Assembly: GCA_001724275.1 (NCBI GenBank)
Contig: MEDZ01000003.1
Span: 95,230 to 159,229, forward strand
Length of the DNA: 64,000 nucleotides
Origin: Gemmatimonadetes bacterium SCN 70-22
GTDB lineage: Bacteria; Gemmatimonadota; Gemmatimonadetes; Gemmatimonadales; Gemmatimonadaceae
Reading direction: 5' to 3'
Shown: positions 36,021 through 44,893 of the stretch, piece after piece
How positions within the stretch are numbered: position 1 is the first letter of the stretch
Layout: every line of letters starts with the position of its first letter
Notes under the pieces: generated by a model
Databases searched by the model: none
Told to the model about the DNA's origin: nothing
Seen by the model: only the letters and a program-made list of their open reading frames with translations
Position numbers and translations under genes: made by a program

Positions 36021-36977
36021 TCAGAACTCTCCGACGAAGCCGACCTCCGGGTCGAGGTGCAAGCCGTGTCGCGCCTCGACCGCCTGCTGCACGTGGGCGA
36101 TGAGCGCGCGCACGTCCGCTGCCGTGGCGCCGCCCAGGTTGACCATGATGTTGGCGTGGATGTGCGAGACCTGTGCCCCGCCGATGCGGAACCCCTTGAG
36201 GCCGCACTGGTCGATGAGTCGCCCTGCGCCCACGCCCTCGATCTTCTTGAAGATCGAGCCGGCGCTGGGGTGAATGTCGAGCCAGGGGTGTCGCGCGCCG
36301 CGCCAGCTCAGGTTCTCCTGCAGGATACGGTGCATCACGAAAGGATCGCCGGGCGTCAGGCGGAAGGTCACGGCGAGCGCGACGTCGCGCGTGTGATGGA
36401 GGCGCGATGTGTCGTATCCGAAGGCCATGGCCCCCTGGTCGACCGTCGAACGTTCCCCCTTCTCGGTGAGGAGCTCCACCGACTCGACCACCTCGGCGAT
36501 GAACATCGTCCGCTCTCGTCCGGGGGCCGGCGAGAGGAAGTGCAGGTTCTGCCAGACCGCTCCTCCCACGGTGCTCGGAATGCCGATGTAGTGCTCGAGC
36601 CCGGAGAGTCCCCGACCGATGGCGATGAAGATCAGGTCCCGGATCGTCGCCCCGCTCTCGGCGCGCAGCCCGGTTTCGCCGACGGGGGAGTGCGCCGCCG
36701 CGCGGTTGCGGATCACGACACCCCGAAAGCCCTTGTCGCCGACGAGGATGTTGGCGCCCAGTCCGAGGATGAAGTATGGCGTGGCCGTGGCGCGCGCGAG
36801 CAGCACCGCCTCTGCCAGATCGTCGGCCGACGTGGCATCGTACATCACGTCGGCCGGACCGCCGATCTTGAATGTGGTGTATGGAGCGAGCACCTCGTCG
36901 CGCCTCAGGTGCTCGCAGTCGAGGGTTCGGCGTGCCGCATCGACGAACGCGGCGACGGTGGCAGGCGTTTTCGTCAT
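36021..36977 (-). CDS. murB: UDP-N-acetylenolpyruvoylglucosamine reductase
   Basis: A 318-residue MurB, the FAD enzyme that reduces the enolpyruvyl group to make UDP-MurNAc for peptidoglycan. Motifs: YTTFKIGGPADVMY and LGLGANILVGDKGFRGVVI (FAD binding), GIPSTVGGAVWQNL, and HPSAGSIFKKIEG, where the serine is the proton donor. The C-terminal VSHIHANIMVNLGGATAADV is typical. It is not in a mur cluster; its neighbours are an aminotransferase (convergent) and an M16 protease (divergent, 68 bases). Confidence 0.95.
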   Translation of the reverse strand: MTKTPATVAAFVDAARRTLDCEHLRRDEVLAPYTTFKIGGPADVMYDATSADDLAEAVLLARATATPYFILGLGANILVGDKGFRGVVIRNRAAAHSPVGETGLRAESGATIRDLIFIAIGRGLSGLEHYIGIPSTVGGAVWQNLHFLSPAPGRERTMFIAEVVESVELLTEKGERSTVDQGAMAFGYDTSRLHHTRDVALAVTFRLTPGDPFVMHRILQENLSWRGARHPWLDIHPSAGSIFKKIEGVGAGRLIDQCGLKGFRIGGAQVSHIHANIMVNLGGATAADVRALIAHVQQAVEARHGLHLDPEVGFVGEF

Positions 36978-37045
36978 GGTAGCGCGAAAGAAAGCCGCTC
37001 GGGGAATCGCCCGCCAGCGGACAGGATGCCTTCAGTCGACAGGGA

Positions 37046-38488
37046 ATGAGCGCAACGCGATCCGCAAACCGTCCCCGCAAGCCTGCTCGCCCCCCGGCCT
37101 TCACCCCTTCGGTCGTCCTCGCGTGTATGGCGGTGGCGATGGTGGCAACCGTGGCGACGGGCGCTCAGGCGCAGCGGGTGAACCTGGAGAAGTTCGTTCA
37201 CCAAAAGGTGCTCGCCAACGGGATGGAGGTCATCGTGGCCGAGAACCATGGCGTGCCGCTGGCCACGGTGGAAATCAACGTGCGGAACGGCTCGTTCACG
37301 CAGCCCCCGGGATACGAGGGGTTGGCGCACATGTACGAGCACATGTTCTTCAAGGCCAACGCGCAGCTACCGCGCCCGGACCAGTTCATCGAGCGGGCCT
37401 CCGAGCTGGGGGCCGTGTTCAACGGGACGACGCAGGAGGAGCGCGTCAACTACTACATGACGCTCCCCAAGGATTCGCTGGAGGGCGGGATGCGCCTCGT
37501 GGCTGCGGCGTTGCGCGAGCCACTCTTCCTTCGCGAGGAGCTGGAGCGCGAGCGTCAGGTGGTCTTGGGGGAATACGACCGGAACGAGGCCTCCCCCTTC
37601 TTCGCGCTCACCGAGACCATGGGCAAGCGGCTGTATCCGGGGCAGTGGAGCCGCAAGAACATCATCGGCGAGCGCACGGTGTTGCAGACCGTCGGACCCG
37701 ACAAGATGCGCGAGATCCAGCTGAAGTACTACGTGCCGAACAACGCGGCCCTCATCGTGGCCGGCGACGTGGATCCCGCGCAGGTGTTTCAGCTGGCGGA
37801 GTCGGTGTTCGGTGACTGGCAGCGCGGCGAGGATCCCTTCGCGAAGAATCCGGTGCCGCCGATTCCCGACCTCGCCCGGAGCGAGGCGGTGATCGTGGAA
37901 CAGCCGGTGAATGCGGTGACGGTGATGATCGAGTGGCAGGGGCCGAGCGTACGACAGGATCCGGCGGCGACGTACGCGGCCGATGTGTTCTCGGACGCGC
38001 TCAACCAGCCGGTTTCCACCCTGCAGCAGCGCCTGGTCGACACGGGGCTGTTCCAGTCGGTGGGCGTCAACTACTACACGCTGAACCAGAAGGGCCCGAT
38101 CTCGATCCTGGGACAGACGACGCCGGAGCGGGTGAAGGAAGCGATTGCGGCGCTCGATCGCGAGATCGGCCGTTTCGCGGATCCCGGCTACATCACGCCG
38201 GAGCAGCTCGTGAACGTGAAGGCCCAGCGGGCGGTGAGCACGGCGTACGGGGAGGACCGCGCCAGCGGCTTCGCCCACACGCTGGGGTTCTGGTGGAGCG
38301 TGTCGGGGCTGGACTACTACATGGGATACATCGACGGCATGGCGAAGCAGACGCTGCGCGACCTGCAGGGGTACGCGCGCAAGTACATCGTGGGGAAGCC
38401 GCGCGTCATCGGAGTCCTCATCGATCCGGAGTCGCGTAGGCGCATCGGACTGACGGAGGAAGACCTGAAGCCGAGGGCGGTGCAGTGA
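37046..38488 (+). CDS. M16 family zinc metallopeptidase, catalytic subunit
   Basis: A 480-residue protein with an N-terminal membrane or signal segment (VLACMAVAMVATVATGAQAQ). The inverted zinc motif HMYEH is present in GLAHMYEHMFFKA near residue 94, followed by the downstream Glu region (ERERQVVLGEYDRNE), so it should be active. The second M16 domain includes VEQPVNAVTVMIEWQGPS and a C-terminal GYARKYIVGKPRVIGVLI. Such periplasmic proteases degrade peptides and work as a pair with an inactive homologue. Its stop overlaps the next gene's GTG start (GTGA). Confidence 0.92.
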   Translation: MSATRSANRPRKPARPPAFTPSVVLACMAVAMVATVATGAQAQRVNLEKFVHQKVLANGMEVIVAENHGVPLATVEINVRNGSFTQPPGYEGLAHMYEHMFFKANAQLPRPDQFIERASELGAVFNGTTQEERVNYYMTLPKDSLEGGMRLVAAALREPLFLREELERERQVVLGEYDRNEASPFFALTETMGKRLYPGQWSRKNIIGERTVLQTVGPDKMREIQLKYYVPNNAALIVAGDVDPAQVFQLAESVFGDWQRGEDPFAKNPVPPIPDLARSEAVIVEQPVNAVTVMIEWQGPSVRQDPAATYAADVFSDALNQPVSTLQQRLVDTGLFQSVGVNYYTLNQKGPISILGQTTPERVKEAIAALDREIGRFADPGYITPEQLVNVKAQRAVSTAYGEDRASGFAHTLGFWWSVSGLDYYMGYIDGMAKQTLRDLQGYARKYIVGKPRVIGVLIDPESRRRIGLTEEDLKPRAVQ

Positions 38489-39921
38489 GGGCCGAAGCGG
38501 TGCGAGGGTGGCCGAGCATTGGACCGCGCGTTCGACCGGGCGCCGTCAGCGCCAAGGCTGCCGCCAGCTGGTCTTGGTGTCGCCGCGTTCCGTGGATCGT
38601 GATGACCCTTTCGCTGGCGCTCGCCGGACCTCGTCACACGGCGCGCGCACAGGCGTCGCCGACGAGCGCGACGATGGAATCGGCGGCCGACACCGGCACG
38701 GTGACGTACGTGAGCGGTGGGATCCGGGTCATCCACCGGCGTGCACCTGGCGACATCGCCGTCGCGAACCTGTACCTGCTGGGTGGCGTGCGGCAGGTGA
38801 CGGTGGGCAATGCGGGGATCGAGCCATTCCTGCTCGAAGCGAGCGAACGGGGGACGAGGGCCTACTCCAGGGACCGGCTGCGGCGTGCCATGGCTCGACT
38901 GGGCACGGGGATCGTGGTGGACGCCGACCCGGACTGGACGGTGTTCGGGATTCGGGCGACACGCGCCACCTTCGACAGCACGTGGGCGATCTTCGCCTCG
39001 CGGCTCATGCAGCCGACCCTCGATTCGGCGGAAGTGGAGTTGGTGCGCCAGCAGTTCCTGCTGGGGGTGAGCCAGCGACAGGACTCGCCCGACGCGCTGC
39101 TGGAGTACCTGGCCGACTCCGTGGCGTTCGCCGGGCATCCGTACGCCATCTCTCCCACCGGAACGGAGGCGTCACTCTCCCGCATCACGCTGAGGGGGCT
39201 GCGGCGGTACCACGCCGAGCAGATGGTGAAATCGCGAATGCTCCTGGTGGTGGTGGGGGACCTGTCGCGGGCGAAGCTGGAGCGGCTGATTGGCCAGACG
39301 CTGGGCCGGCTGCCCGATGGGCACTACACCTGGACGCTCCCCGACACGCTGCCGCGCACCAGGGCGACGTCGTTCACCGTGGAGCGCTCGCTTCCGACGA
39401 ACTACATCCTGGGACGCTACGCGGGGCCGCGAGCGGGGACGAAGGACTACCACGCCCTGCGTATCGCGGCGGCGGTGCTGGCGGGGCAGCTGTTCGCCGA
39501 GATCCGCTCGAGGCGGAACCTGACGTATGCGGTCGATGCCCCCTTTCTGGAGCGGGCCGTTGCGTCTGGCGGGCTGTACGTCACGACGGTACAGCCCGAG
39601 CTCACGGTCGACCTGATGCGACAGCAGCTGGCGGCACTCCGCACGGGGACCATCAACGAGGAGGGGCTGGGGCGGCTGGTGCAACAGTTCCTGACGCAGT
39701 TCTACCTCGACAACGAGACCAACGCCAACCAGGCCGACTTCCTGGCGCGATCCTATCTCTTCGAGGGCGACATCCGGGCGGTGGCCCGGTTCGAGCAGGA
39801 ACTTCGCTCGGTGACGCCACAGGACATCCAGCGGGCCGCGCAGCAATACATTCGCGACGTGCGGTGGGTGTACGTGGGCGACGGGCGTCGCGCGCCGACG
39901 CGGTCGTTCGAGCGCTTCTAG
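38485..39921 (+). CDS. M16 family protein, non-catalytic partner
   Basis: A 478-residue M16-fold protein. Its N-terminus has a hydrophobic segment (WIVMTLSLALAGPRHTARAQA), probably a signal. At the place where the zinc motif should be, the sequence reads VGNAGIEPFLLEASERG, with no HxxEH, so it cannot be a peptidase itself. The remaining fold is conserved, including LFAEIRSRRNLTYAVDAPF with the arginine and tyrosine residues that non-catalytic M16 partners supply to the active site. Four-base overlap with the catalytic subunit implies coupled synthesis of a heterodimer. Confidence 0.9.
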   Translation: MRAEAVRGWPSIGPRVRPGAVSAKAAASWSWCRRVPWIVMTLSLALAGPRHTARAQASPTSATMESAADTGTVTYVSGGIRVIHRRAPGDIAVANLYLLGGVRQVTVGNAGIEPFLLEASERGTRAYSRDRLRRAMARLGTGIVVDADPDWTVFGIRATRATFDSTWAIFASRLMQPTLDSAEVELVRQQFLLGVSQRQDSPDALLEYLADSVAFAGHPYAISPTGTEASLSRITLRGLRRYHAEQMVKSRMLLVVVGDLSRAKLERLIGQTLGRLPDGHYTWTLPDTLPRTRATSFTVERSLPTNYILGRYAGPRAGTKDYHALRIAAAVLAGQLFAEIRSRRNLTYAVDAPFLERAVASGGLYVTTVQPELTVDLMRQQLAALRTGTINEEGLGRLVQQFLTQFYLDNETNANQADFLARSYLFEGDIRAVARFEQELRSVTPQDIQRAAQQYIRDVRWVYVGDGRRAPTRSFERF

Positions 39922-39934
39922 GGATCGAGGGACG

Positions 39935-39977
39935 GACAACGGCGCCGGGCGAACGTAAGTCGCCGGGCGCCGTTGTC
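39935..39977 (+). terminator. Terminator after the M16 pair
   Basis: A 12-bp perfect stem (GACAACGGCGCC / GGCGCCGTTGTC), a G-G mismatch, then five more pairs around a 7-base loop, 14 bases after the stop. No T-run follows (GCTTGCC). Confidence 0.7.
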
Positions 39978-40049
39978 GCTTGCCTCGAAGGGTGAGAGGG
40001 CGGAGGAGGTCAACCGGGACGGCGGCGTCCCGGCCCCCTCGGCACCGAC

Positions 40050-40607
40050 TCAGTTCCCCGGCTTCACGATCTCGACCTCGAGCGAAATCTTGACGTCCGG
40101 CGCCACCACGAGCCCACCGGTCTCGAGCGCGGCATTCCAGGCCAGCCCGTAGTCGAAGCGATTCAGCTTCCCCGTGGCGCTGAAGCCCGCGCGATCCATC
40201 CCCCAGGGATCACGGAGCATCCCGTGCGACTCGGCGGCGAGGGTGATCTCCTTCGTCGTGCCCCGGATGGTGAGGAGTCCCACGATCGTGAACGCGTTGT
40301 CCTTCCCGGGGGTGATGCTGGTGCTCTTGAAGGTGAGCGCCGGGAAGCTCGCCGCATCGAAGAAGTCCGGCGACTTGAGGTGCGTGTCGCGCTGCTCGTT
40401 CCTCGTATCGATGCTCTCGATGGGGATCTCGACATCGATGGACGCCGTCGACAGGTCCGTTCCGTCGAACTGGACCGTTCCCTTGACGTCGGAGAAGCGA
40501 CCCTTGACCGTCGCGACCATCATGTGGCGAACGGCGAACTCCACGTGCGAGTGTGCGGCGTCGATGGACCAGGTAGCGAGGCCGGGTTGCGGGGCGATGG
40601 CAGTCAT
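40050..40607 (-). CDS. YceI family protein
   Basis: A 185-residue lipocalin-like YceI protein starting MTAIAPQPGLATWSIDAAHSHVEFAVRHM. Markers: the opening SIDAAHSHVEFAVRH, VKGRFSDVKGTVQFDGTDL, IESIDTRNEQRDTHLKSPDFFDAA and the closing strand VKISLEVEIVK. Family members bind polyisoprenoid lipids; this one has no signal peptide, so it is probably cytoplasmic. A strong Shine-Dalgarno AAGGAG precedes the ATG at 40607. Expression is probably controlled by the divergent HxlR-type repressor through operators that flank its promoter. Confidence 0.93.
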   Translation of the reverse strand: MTAIAPQPGLATWSIDAAHSHVEFAVRHMMVATVKGRFSDVKGTVQFDGTDLSTASIDVEIPIESIDTRNEQRDTHLKSPDFFDAASFPALTFKSTSITPGKDNAFTIVGLLTIRGTTKEITLAAESHGMLRDPWGMDRAGFSATGKLNRFDYGLAWNAALETGGLVVAPDVKISLEVEIVKPGN

Positions 40608-40700
40608 TGCTGTAACTCCTTTAAGATCATCTACTTGAGTTGGTACGGCTCGTGCCTTCGGCGCGGTTCTCCCGGACGCCGTGAGCCGGGCAGGCAAGCA

Positions 40701-40715
40701 CTTACTTCTGGTAAG
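40701..40715. promoter_or_regulatory. Proximal HxlR-type operator
   Basis: CTTACTTCTGGTAAG, an imperfect palindrome CTTA-N7-TAAG, covering about -4 to +11 of the predicted yceI transcript. It shares the pattern CTTAnTTnnnGTAAG with the site at 40751, exactly 50 bp away. Confidence 0.65.
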
Positions 40716-40717
40716 AG

Positions 40718-40746
40718 AGTTTACAGCACACGTCAATTATTGTCAA
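40718..40746 (-). promoter_or_regulatory. yceI promoter
   Basis: On the minus strand TTGACA (40746-40741), a 17-base spacer and TAAACT (40723-40718) form a good sigma-70 type promoter. The predicted start near 40711 gives a leader of about 104 bases. Confidence 0.7.
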
Positions 40747-40750
40747 GTCG

Positions 40751-40765
40751 CTTATTTCATGTAAG
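40751..40765. promoter_or_regulatory. Distal HxlR-type operator
   Basis: CTTATTTCATGTAAG, the same palindrome as at 40701, lying directly upstream of the yceI -35 box and 8 bases before the hxlR-type gene start. Confidence 0.65.
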
Positions 40766-40773
40766 TTCATAGC

Positions 40774-41112
40774 ATGATCGAATCGCACACGCGTCCGCTG
40801 TGCCCTCGCTTTCATCGCGCCGTGGAGTTGATCGGCCGGCGCTGGACGGGAGCGATCCTCCGGGTGCTACAGGGAGGGGGCGCGCGCTTCGGCAGTATCG
40901 CGGCGGCGATCCCCGAGATGAGCGATCGGATGCTCGCCGAGCGGCTCCGTGAACTCGAACACGAGGGGATCGTCACCCGGAACGTGACGGCAGGGGGATC
41001 GCCACACGTGGAGTACGCGCTCACGGAGAAGGGGCGCGCGCTGGACGAGACGTTCTGCGCCATCGCCCGCTGGGCGGAGGCCTGGGGCGACGACCCGCGT
41101 GGAGGTGGTTAG
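40774..41112 (+). CDS. HxlR family transcriptional regulator
   Basis: A 112-residue winged-helix repressor of the HxlR family: CPRFHRAVELIGRRWTGAILRVL, then FGSIAAAIPEMSDRMLAERLRELEHEGIVTRN, the recognition helix and wing (HVEYALTEKGRAL). The cysteine in the N-terminal LCPRF is the one often used for redox or electrophile sensing in this family (for example YodB, HypR). It is divergent from yceI and is its likely regulator. There is no Shine-Dalgarno sequence; a possible promoter (TTGTCA, 16 bases, TAAGTT) would start transcription on the ATG itself. Confidence 0.93.
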   Translation: MIESHTRPLCPRFHRAVELIGRRWTGAILRVLQGGGARFGSIAAAIPEMSDRMLAERLRELEHEGIVTRNVTAGGSPHVEYALTEKGRALDETFCAIARWAEAWGDDPRGGG

Positions 41113-41118
41113 CGCCAA

Positions 41119-41151
41119 CGCGCCGTCACTCCGATAGAGAGTGACGGCGCG
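41119..41151. terminator. Bidirectional hairpin between hxlR-type gene and metS-like gene
   Basis: A perfect 13-bp stem CGCGCCGTCACTC / GAGTGACGGCGCG with loop CGATAGA, 6 bases after the regulator stop and 26 bases from the stop of the convergent small gene. No T-run on either side. Confidence 0.7.
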
Positions 41152-41177
41152 CTCGAGTCGACGAAGCCGGCGGAGCC

Positions 41178-41345
41178 TTACTTCTTCTTTTCTGCCTTTC
41201 CCTTGACGGGCGGCGACGCGGGCCCGACTCCATCCGGATCGAAGTGCTTCTTGCCCTCGTCGGAGAGGAGACGCTTGAACGACCACCCGGTGAGGCCGAG
41301 TACGAAGGCCCAGCTCACCGCCCAGAAGATCACCCACGGTTTCAT
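41178..41345 (-). CDS. MetS-like small subunit of NSS transporter
   Basis: A 55-residue protein: MKPWVIFWAVSWAFVLGLTG, one membrane helix, then WSFKRLLSDEGKKHFDPDG and a Lys-rich tail ending KAEKKK. It starts two bases after the stop of the NSS transporter gene on the same strand. Tiny single-helix MetS/NSS-associated proteins occur in exactly this position in other bacteria; in Corynebacterium MetS is needed with MetP for methionine uptake. Assignment rests on size, topology and position. Confidence 0.75.
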   Translation of the reverse strand: MKPWVIFWAVSWAFVLGLTGWSFKRLLSDEGKKHFDPDGVGPASPPVKGKAEKKK

Positions 41346-41347
41346 GA

Positions 41348-42985
41348 TCAGCCCTCCGCGCGGTTGGTGGCGAGTTCCACGAAGCCCTTCCTGTCGTCGT
41401 ACCTGTTACGCTTCCACGCCATTCGCACCAGGACCGCGGCGATGACGACGAAGAGGAGCAGGATAGACCGCGAGGCCGCGACATAGGGCCACGAGGCCGC
41501 GGCGACGGGCGACGAGCCTCCCGCCGAACGTTCGTTGAAGAGGATCGGGAGCGCCTCGGTCGTGCCCCACCACCCCAGCAGGACGAAGAGGTACAGGGGG
41601 GTGACGTAGGTCATGATGAACTTGAAGATGATGGGGATCTGGATGTCCGCTCCCTGATGGATCGACTTCCATGCCTCGTTTGGCTTGAAGATCCACATGA
41701 AGACAATCGTCTCGACGACGGCGACGAGGACCAGGCCGAAGGTTCCCGCCCAGTAGTCCCACTCGTCCAGGAAGCCGTGCTGCAGCCAGTGCACGTGCAT
41801 CATCCCGAAGACGAGGCAGAACCCACCGAGAGCCCAGGCGACCGTCTCGCGCTTGGCCCCGAACTCTTCGCGGAAGAAGGCGACGATCGGGGTAAGCATC
41901 GAAACCGACGAGGTGATTCCCGCGAAGAAGAGGAGCCCGAACCACATGAAGCCGAGAAGCGGGCCGATGGGGAGCGTCTTGTCGATCTGCTGGAAGACCA
42001 CCGGCATGGTGGCGAAGCCGAGGTCGAACGAGCCACCGTTGGCGATCGCCATGGCGCCACTGACCCCGAAGAACGTCACTGCCGCCGGAATGGCGATCGA
42101 GCCGCCGAGCACGACCTCCGCGGTCTCGTTGGTGGCCGACGTCGCAAGACCGTTGAGCGCGATATCGTCCTTGGTGCTGAGGTACGAGGCGTATGCCTGC
42201 AGCGACCCCATGCCGACGGAGAGGGTGAAGAAGATCTGTCCGGCGGCGGCAAGCCACACCCCCGCTTCCCCAAGTTTGCTGAAGTCCGGCGTGTAGAGGA
42301 AGGCGAGACCGTCGCTGATGGGGTTGGTCCCGATGCCGGCCTGTTCAGGCATGAAGAGGACGACTCCGGCGAGGATCATCGCAAAGAGGAACAGGATCGG
42401 CATCCCGATCTTGGCGAGCTTCTCGATCCCTCCGGAGATCCCCTTGGAGAGGACCCAGATGTTGAGCGCGAGCGTTCCCGCATAGAACAGGTAGGGAGTC
42501 CACGTGCTGTGATAGACGGTGGCCCCTTCTGCGTGAATCGCCTGGAACGAGCGCAGGTAGCCGATCATCCCTTCCTGCGTGGTGAGCCCCCAGTAGTCCT
42601 TCGTGAGCGAGAAGATGGCGAAGGCCGCGGTCCAGCTCTCGAGGTAGGTGTAGTAGATCATCACGGCGAGCGGGATGACCATCCCGACGACGCCGACGTA
42701 CTTCGCGGCGGGGTGCTTCCAGATGGCGGCGAGCATCCCGGGAAAGTGCCCCTTCCGGTAGCGTCCGCCGTTGCGTCCGATGCCCCACTCGATCCACATC
42801 AACGGAATGCCGATGACGAGGAGCGCGATGAAGTACGGGACCATGAACGATCCGCCGCCATTGGCGGCAGCCTGGCGCGGGAAGCGCAGGAAGTTGCCGA
42901 GTCCGACCGCATTCCCCGCCATGGCGAGGATCAGGCCGATACGACTACCCCACGCTTCGTTCGACGACGACGCGTTGGACGACAA
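41348..42985 (-). CDS. Sodium-dependent transporter, NSS (SNF) family
   Basis: A 545-residue neurotransmitter:sodium symporter homologue with about 12 helices. The start of helix 1 reads GLILAMAGNAVGLGNFLRFPRQAAANGGGSFMVPY, the Na+ and substrate-binding unwound region of this family; GMGSLQAYASYLS and the helix 8 segment SSVSMLTPIVAFF are also recognisable. It probably imports an amino acid, perhaps methionine or alanine, with the small partner encoded next. The TTG at 42985 (LSSNASSSNEAWGSRIG) is a better start than the longer frame, which runs into promoter sequence. Confidence 0.9.
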   Translation of the reverse strand: MSSNASSSNEAWGSRIGLILAMAGNAVGLGNFLRFPRQAAANGGGSFMVPYFIALLVIGIPLMWIEWGIGRNGGRYRKGHFPGMLAAIWKHPAAKYVGVVGMVIPLAVMIYYTYLESWTAAFAIFSLTKDYWGLTTQEGMIGYLRSFQAIHAEGATVYHSTWTPYLFYAGTLALNIWVLSKGISGGIEKLAKIGMPILFLFAMILAGVVLFMPEQAGIGTNPISDGLAFLYTPDFSKLGEAGVWLAAAGQIFFTLSVGMGSLQAYASYLSTKDDIALNGLATSATNETAEVVLGGSIAIPAAVTFFGVSGAMAIANGGSFDLGFATMPVVFQQIDKTLPIGPLLGFMWFGLLFFAGITSSVSMLTPIVAFFREEFGAKRETVAWALGGFCLVFGMMHVHWLQHGFLDEWDYWAGTFGLVLVAVVETIVFMWIFKPNEAWKSIHQGADIQIPIIFKFIMTYVTPLYLFVLLGWWGTTEALPILFNERSAGGSSPVAAASWPYVAASRSILLLFVVIAAVLVRMAWKRNRYDDRKGFVELATNRAEG

Positions 42986-43263
42986 GGGTTTACTGGGATG
43001 AGGGAGAAGGTCAGCCCCTCGCGCTACGACGCGAGGCGGGCCCGCAGGCGCCTGGCCAAGGACTCCGGGGCCGCGGGCGGCGAGGAAGATACAGCCGGAG
43101 CGGCGTTCGTCGATCCACCCCCCCAGGCCTTGGCATTGGCACAAGGGGGCTCGCCGAAGGTCGATCCGGGGCCTACCCTGGCTTCTCCCCGGAGCCTCCC
43201 GGGTGGGGTGACGACGGATCGATGCGACTGGCGTTCGCGACTACCGGGACCATCTTCCCCGGC

Positions 43264-44130
43264 ATGACGCCACTTGCCCTCCCGACACCGCTCGTCACCA
43301 CCGCCTGGCTTGCCGAACACCTCGGAAGTCCGGGGCTGAAGGTCGTGGATGCCACGACGCACCTCGTGACCGCCAATCGTGATGCCCACGGCGAGTACCT
43401 GGCGGGGCACATCCCGGGTGCGGTATTCGCGGACATCGACTGGCTGAGTGACGAGACGTCGTCGCTCCCCCATACGTTTCCGACGCCGGAGCAGTTCGCC
43501 GCGCGCATGAGCACGCTCGGGATCGAGAACGACGACGCGGTGGTCGTCTACGACAGCTCGGGGCAGAACTTCAGCGCGCCACGCCTGTGGTTCATGCTGC
43601 GTGCCTTTGGGCATGAACGGGTGGCGGTGCTGGATGGTGGGCTGCGCCGATGGGCGCTGGACGGTCGCGCGATCGAGACGGGGCCGGTGGCCCAGACGCC
43701 GTCGCACTTCGTTCCCCACCTCGACGCGTCACGACTCCGCGATCGCGCGGCGGTTGAGGCAAACCTGCGCGCGAGGCGCGAGCAGGTGGTGGACGCTCGA
43801 TCGCCGGGGCGCTTCGCGGCGACCGAACCGGAGCCACGGCCGGGGATTCGTGGCGGCCACATCCCGGGGAGCCGCAACGTGCACTACGCACGCCTCGTGC
43901 AGCCGGACGGGACGCTGCGTCCGGCGGCCGAGCTTCGGGCGATCATGGAGGAAGCGGGCGTCGCCGTCGACCGTCCGGTCGTCGCCAGCTGCGGATCAGG
44001 GGTGACGGCGTGTGCGGTGGTCCTGGCGCTCGAGGTACTCGGAGCGCGGGAGACGGCGGTGTACGACGGGAGCTGGACGGAGTGGGGCGGGCGGAGCGAC
44101 ACGCCGGTCGAGACGGGGGAGGCGCAGTAG
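43264..44130 (+). CDS. Thiosulfate/3-mercaptopyruvate sulfurtransferase
   Basis: A 288-residue protein with two rhodanese domains. The N-terminal, non-catalytic domain has VVDATTHLV and GHIPGAVFADIDWLSD; the C-terminal domain has VVDARSPGRF, RGGHIPGSRNVHY and the active-site loop ASCGSGVTAC. CGSGVTA is the loop typical of 3-mercaptopyruvate sulfurtransferases, whereas thiosulfate-specific enzymes usually have CRKGVTA. It moves sulfur to cyanide or thiols. The ATG at 43264 (MTPLALP) fits the family; an upstream ATG at 43222 is possible. Confidence 0.92.
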   Translation: MTPLALPTPLVTTAWLAEHLGSPGLKVVDATTHLVTANRDAHGEYLAGHIPGAVFADIDWLSDETSSLPHTFPTPEQFAARMSTLGIENDDAVVVYDSSGQNFSAPRLWFMLRAFGHERVAVLDGGLRRWALDGRAIETGPVAQTPSHFVPHLDASRLRDRAAVEANLRARREQVVDARSPGRFAATEPEPRPGIRGGHIPGSRNVHYARLVQPDGTLRPAAELRAIMEEAGVAVDRPVVASCGSGVTACAVVLALEVLGARETAVYDGSWTEWGGRSDTPVETGEAQ

Positions 44131-44159
44131 GGCGGGGCGTGCGAGGGTAGAGCGACGAG

Positions 44160-44188
44160 GGCGGGGCGAGCGGGACGACGCCCCGTCG
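44160..44188. terminator. Possible bidirectional terminator between sulfurtransferase and his operon
   Basis: CGGGGCG (44162-44168) can pair with CGCCCCG (44179-44185), extendable by a G-T and a G-C pair. It sits in the 64-base gap between two convergent stops. No T-run. Confidence 0.4.
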
Positions 44189-44194
44189 CTGCCG

Positions 44195-44885
<691 letters not shown>

Positions 44886-44893
<8 letters not shown>

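Noticed and set aside
41657-43267. 536-codon frame opposite the NSS transporter
   Set aside because: Charged low-complexity composition caused by the opposite strand's membrane codons; no homology signal.
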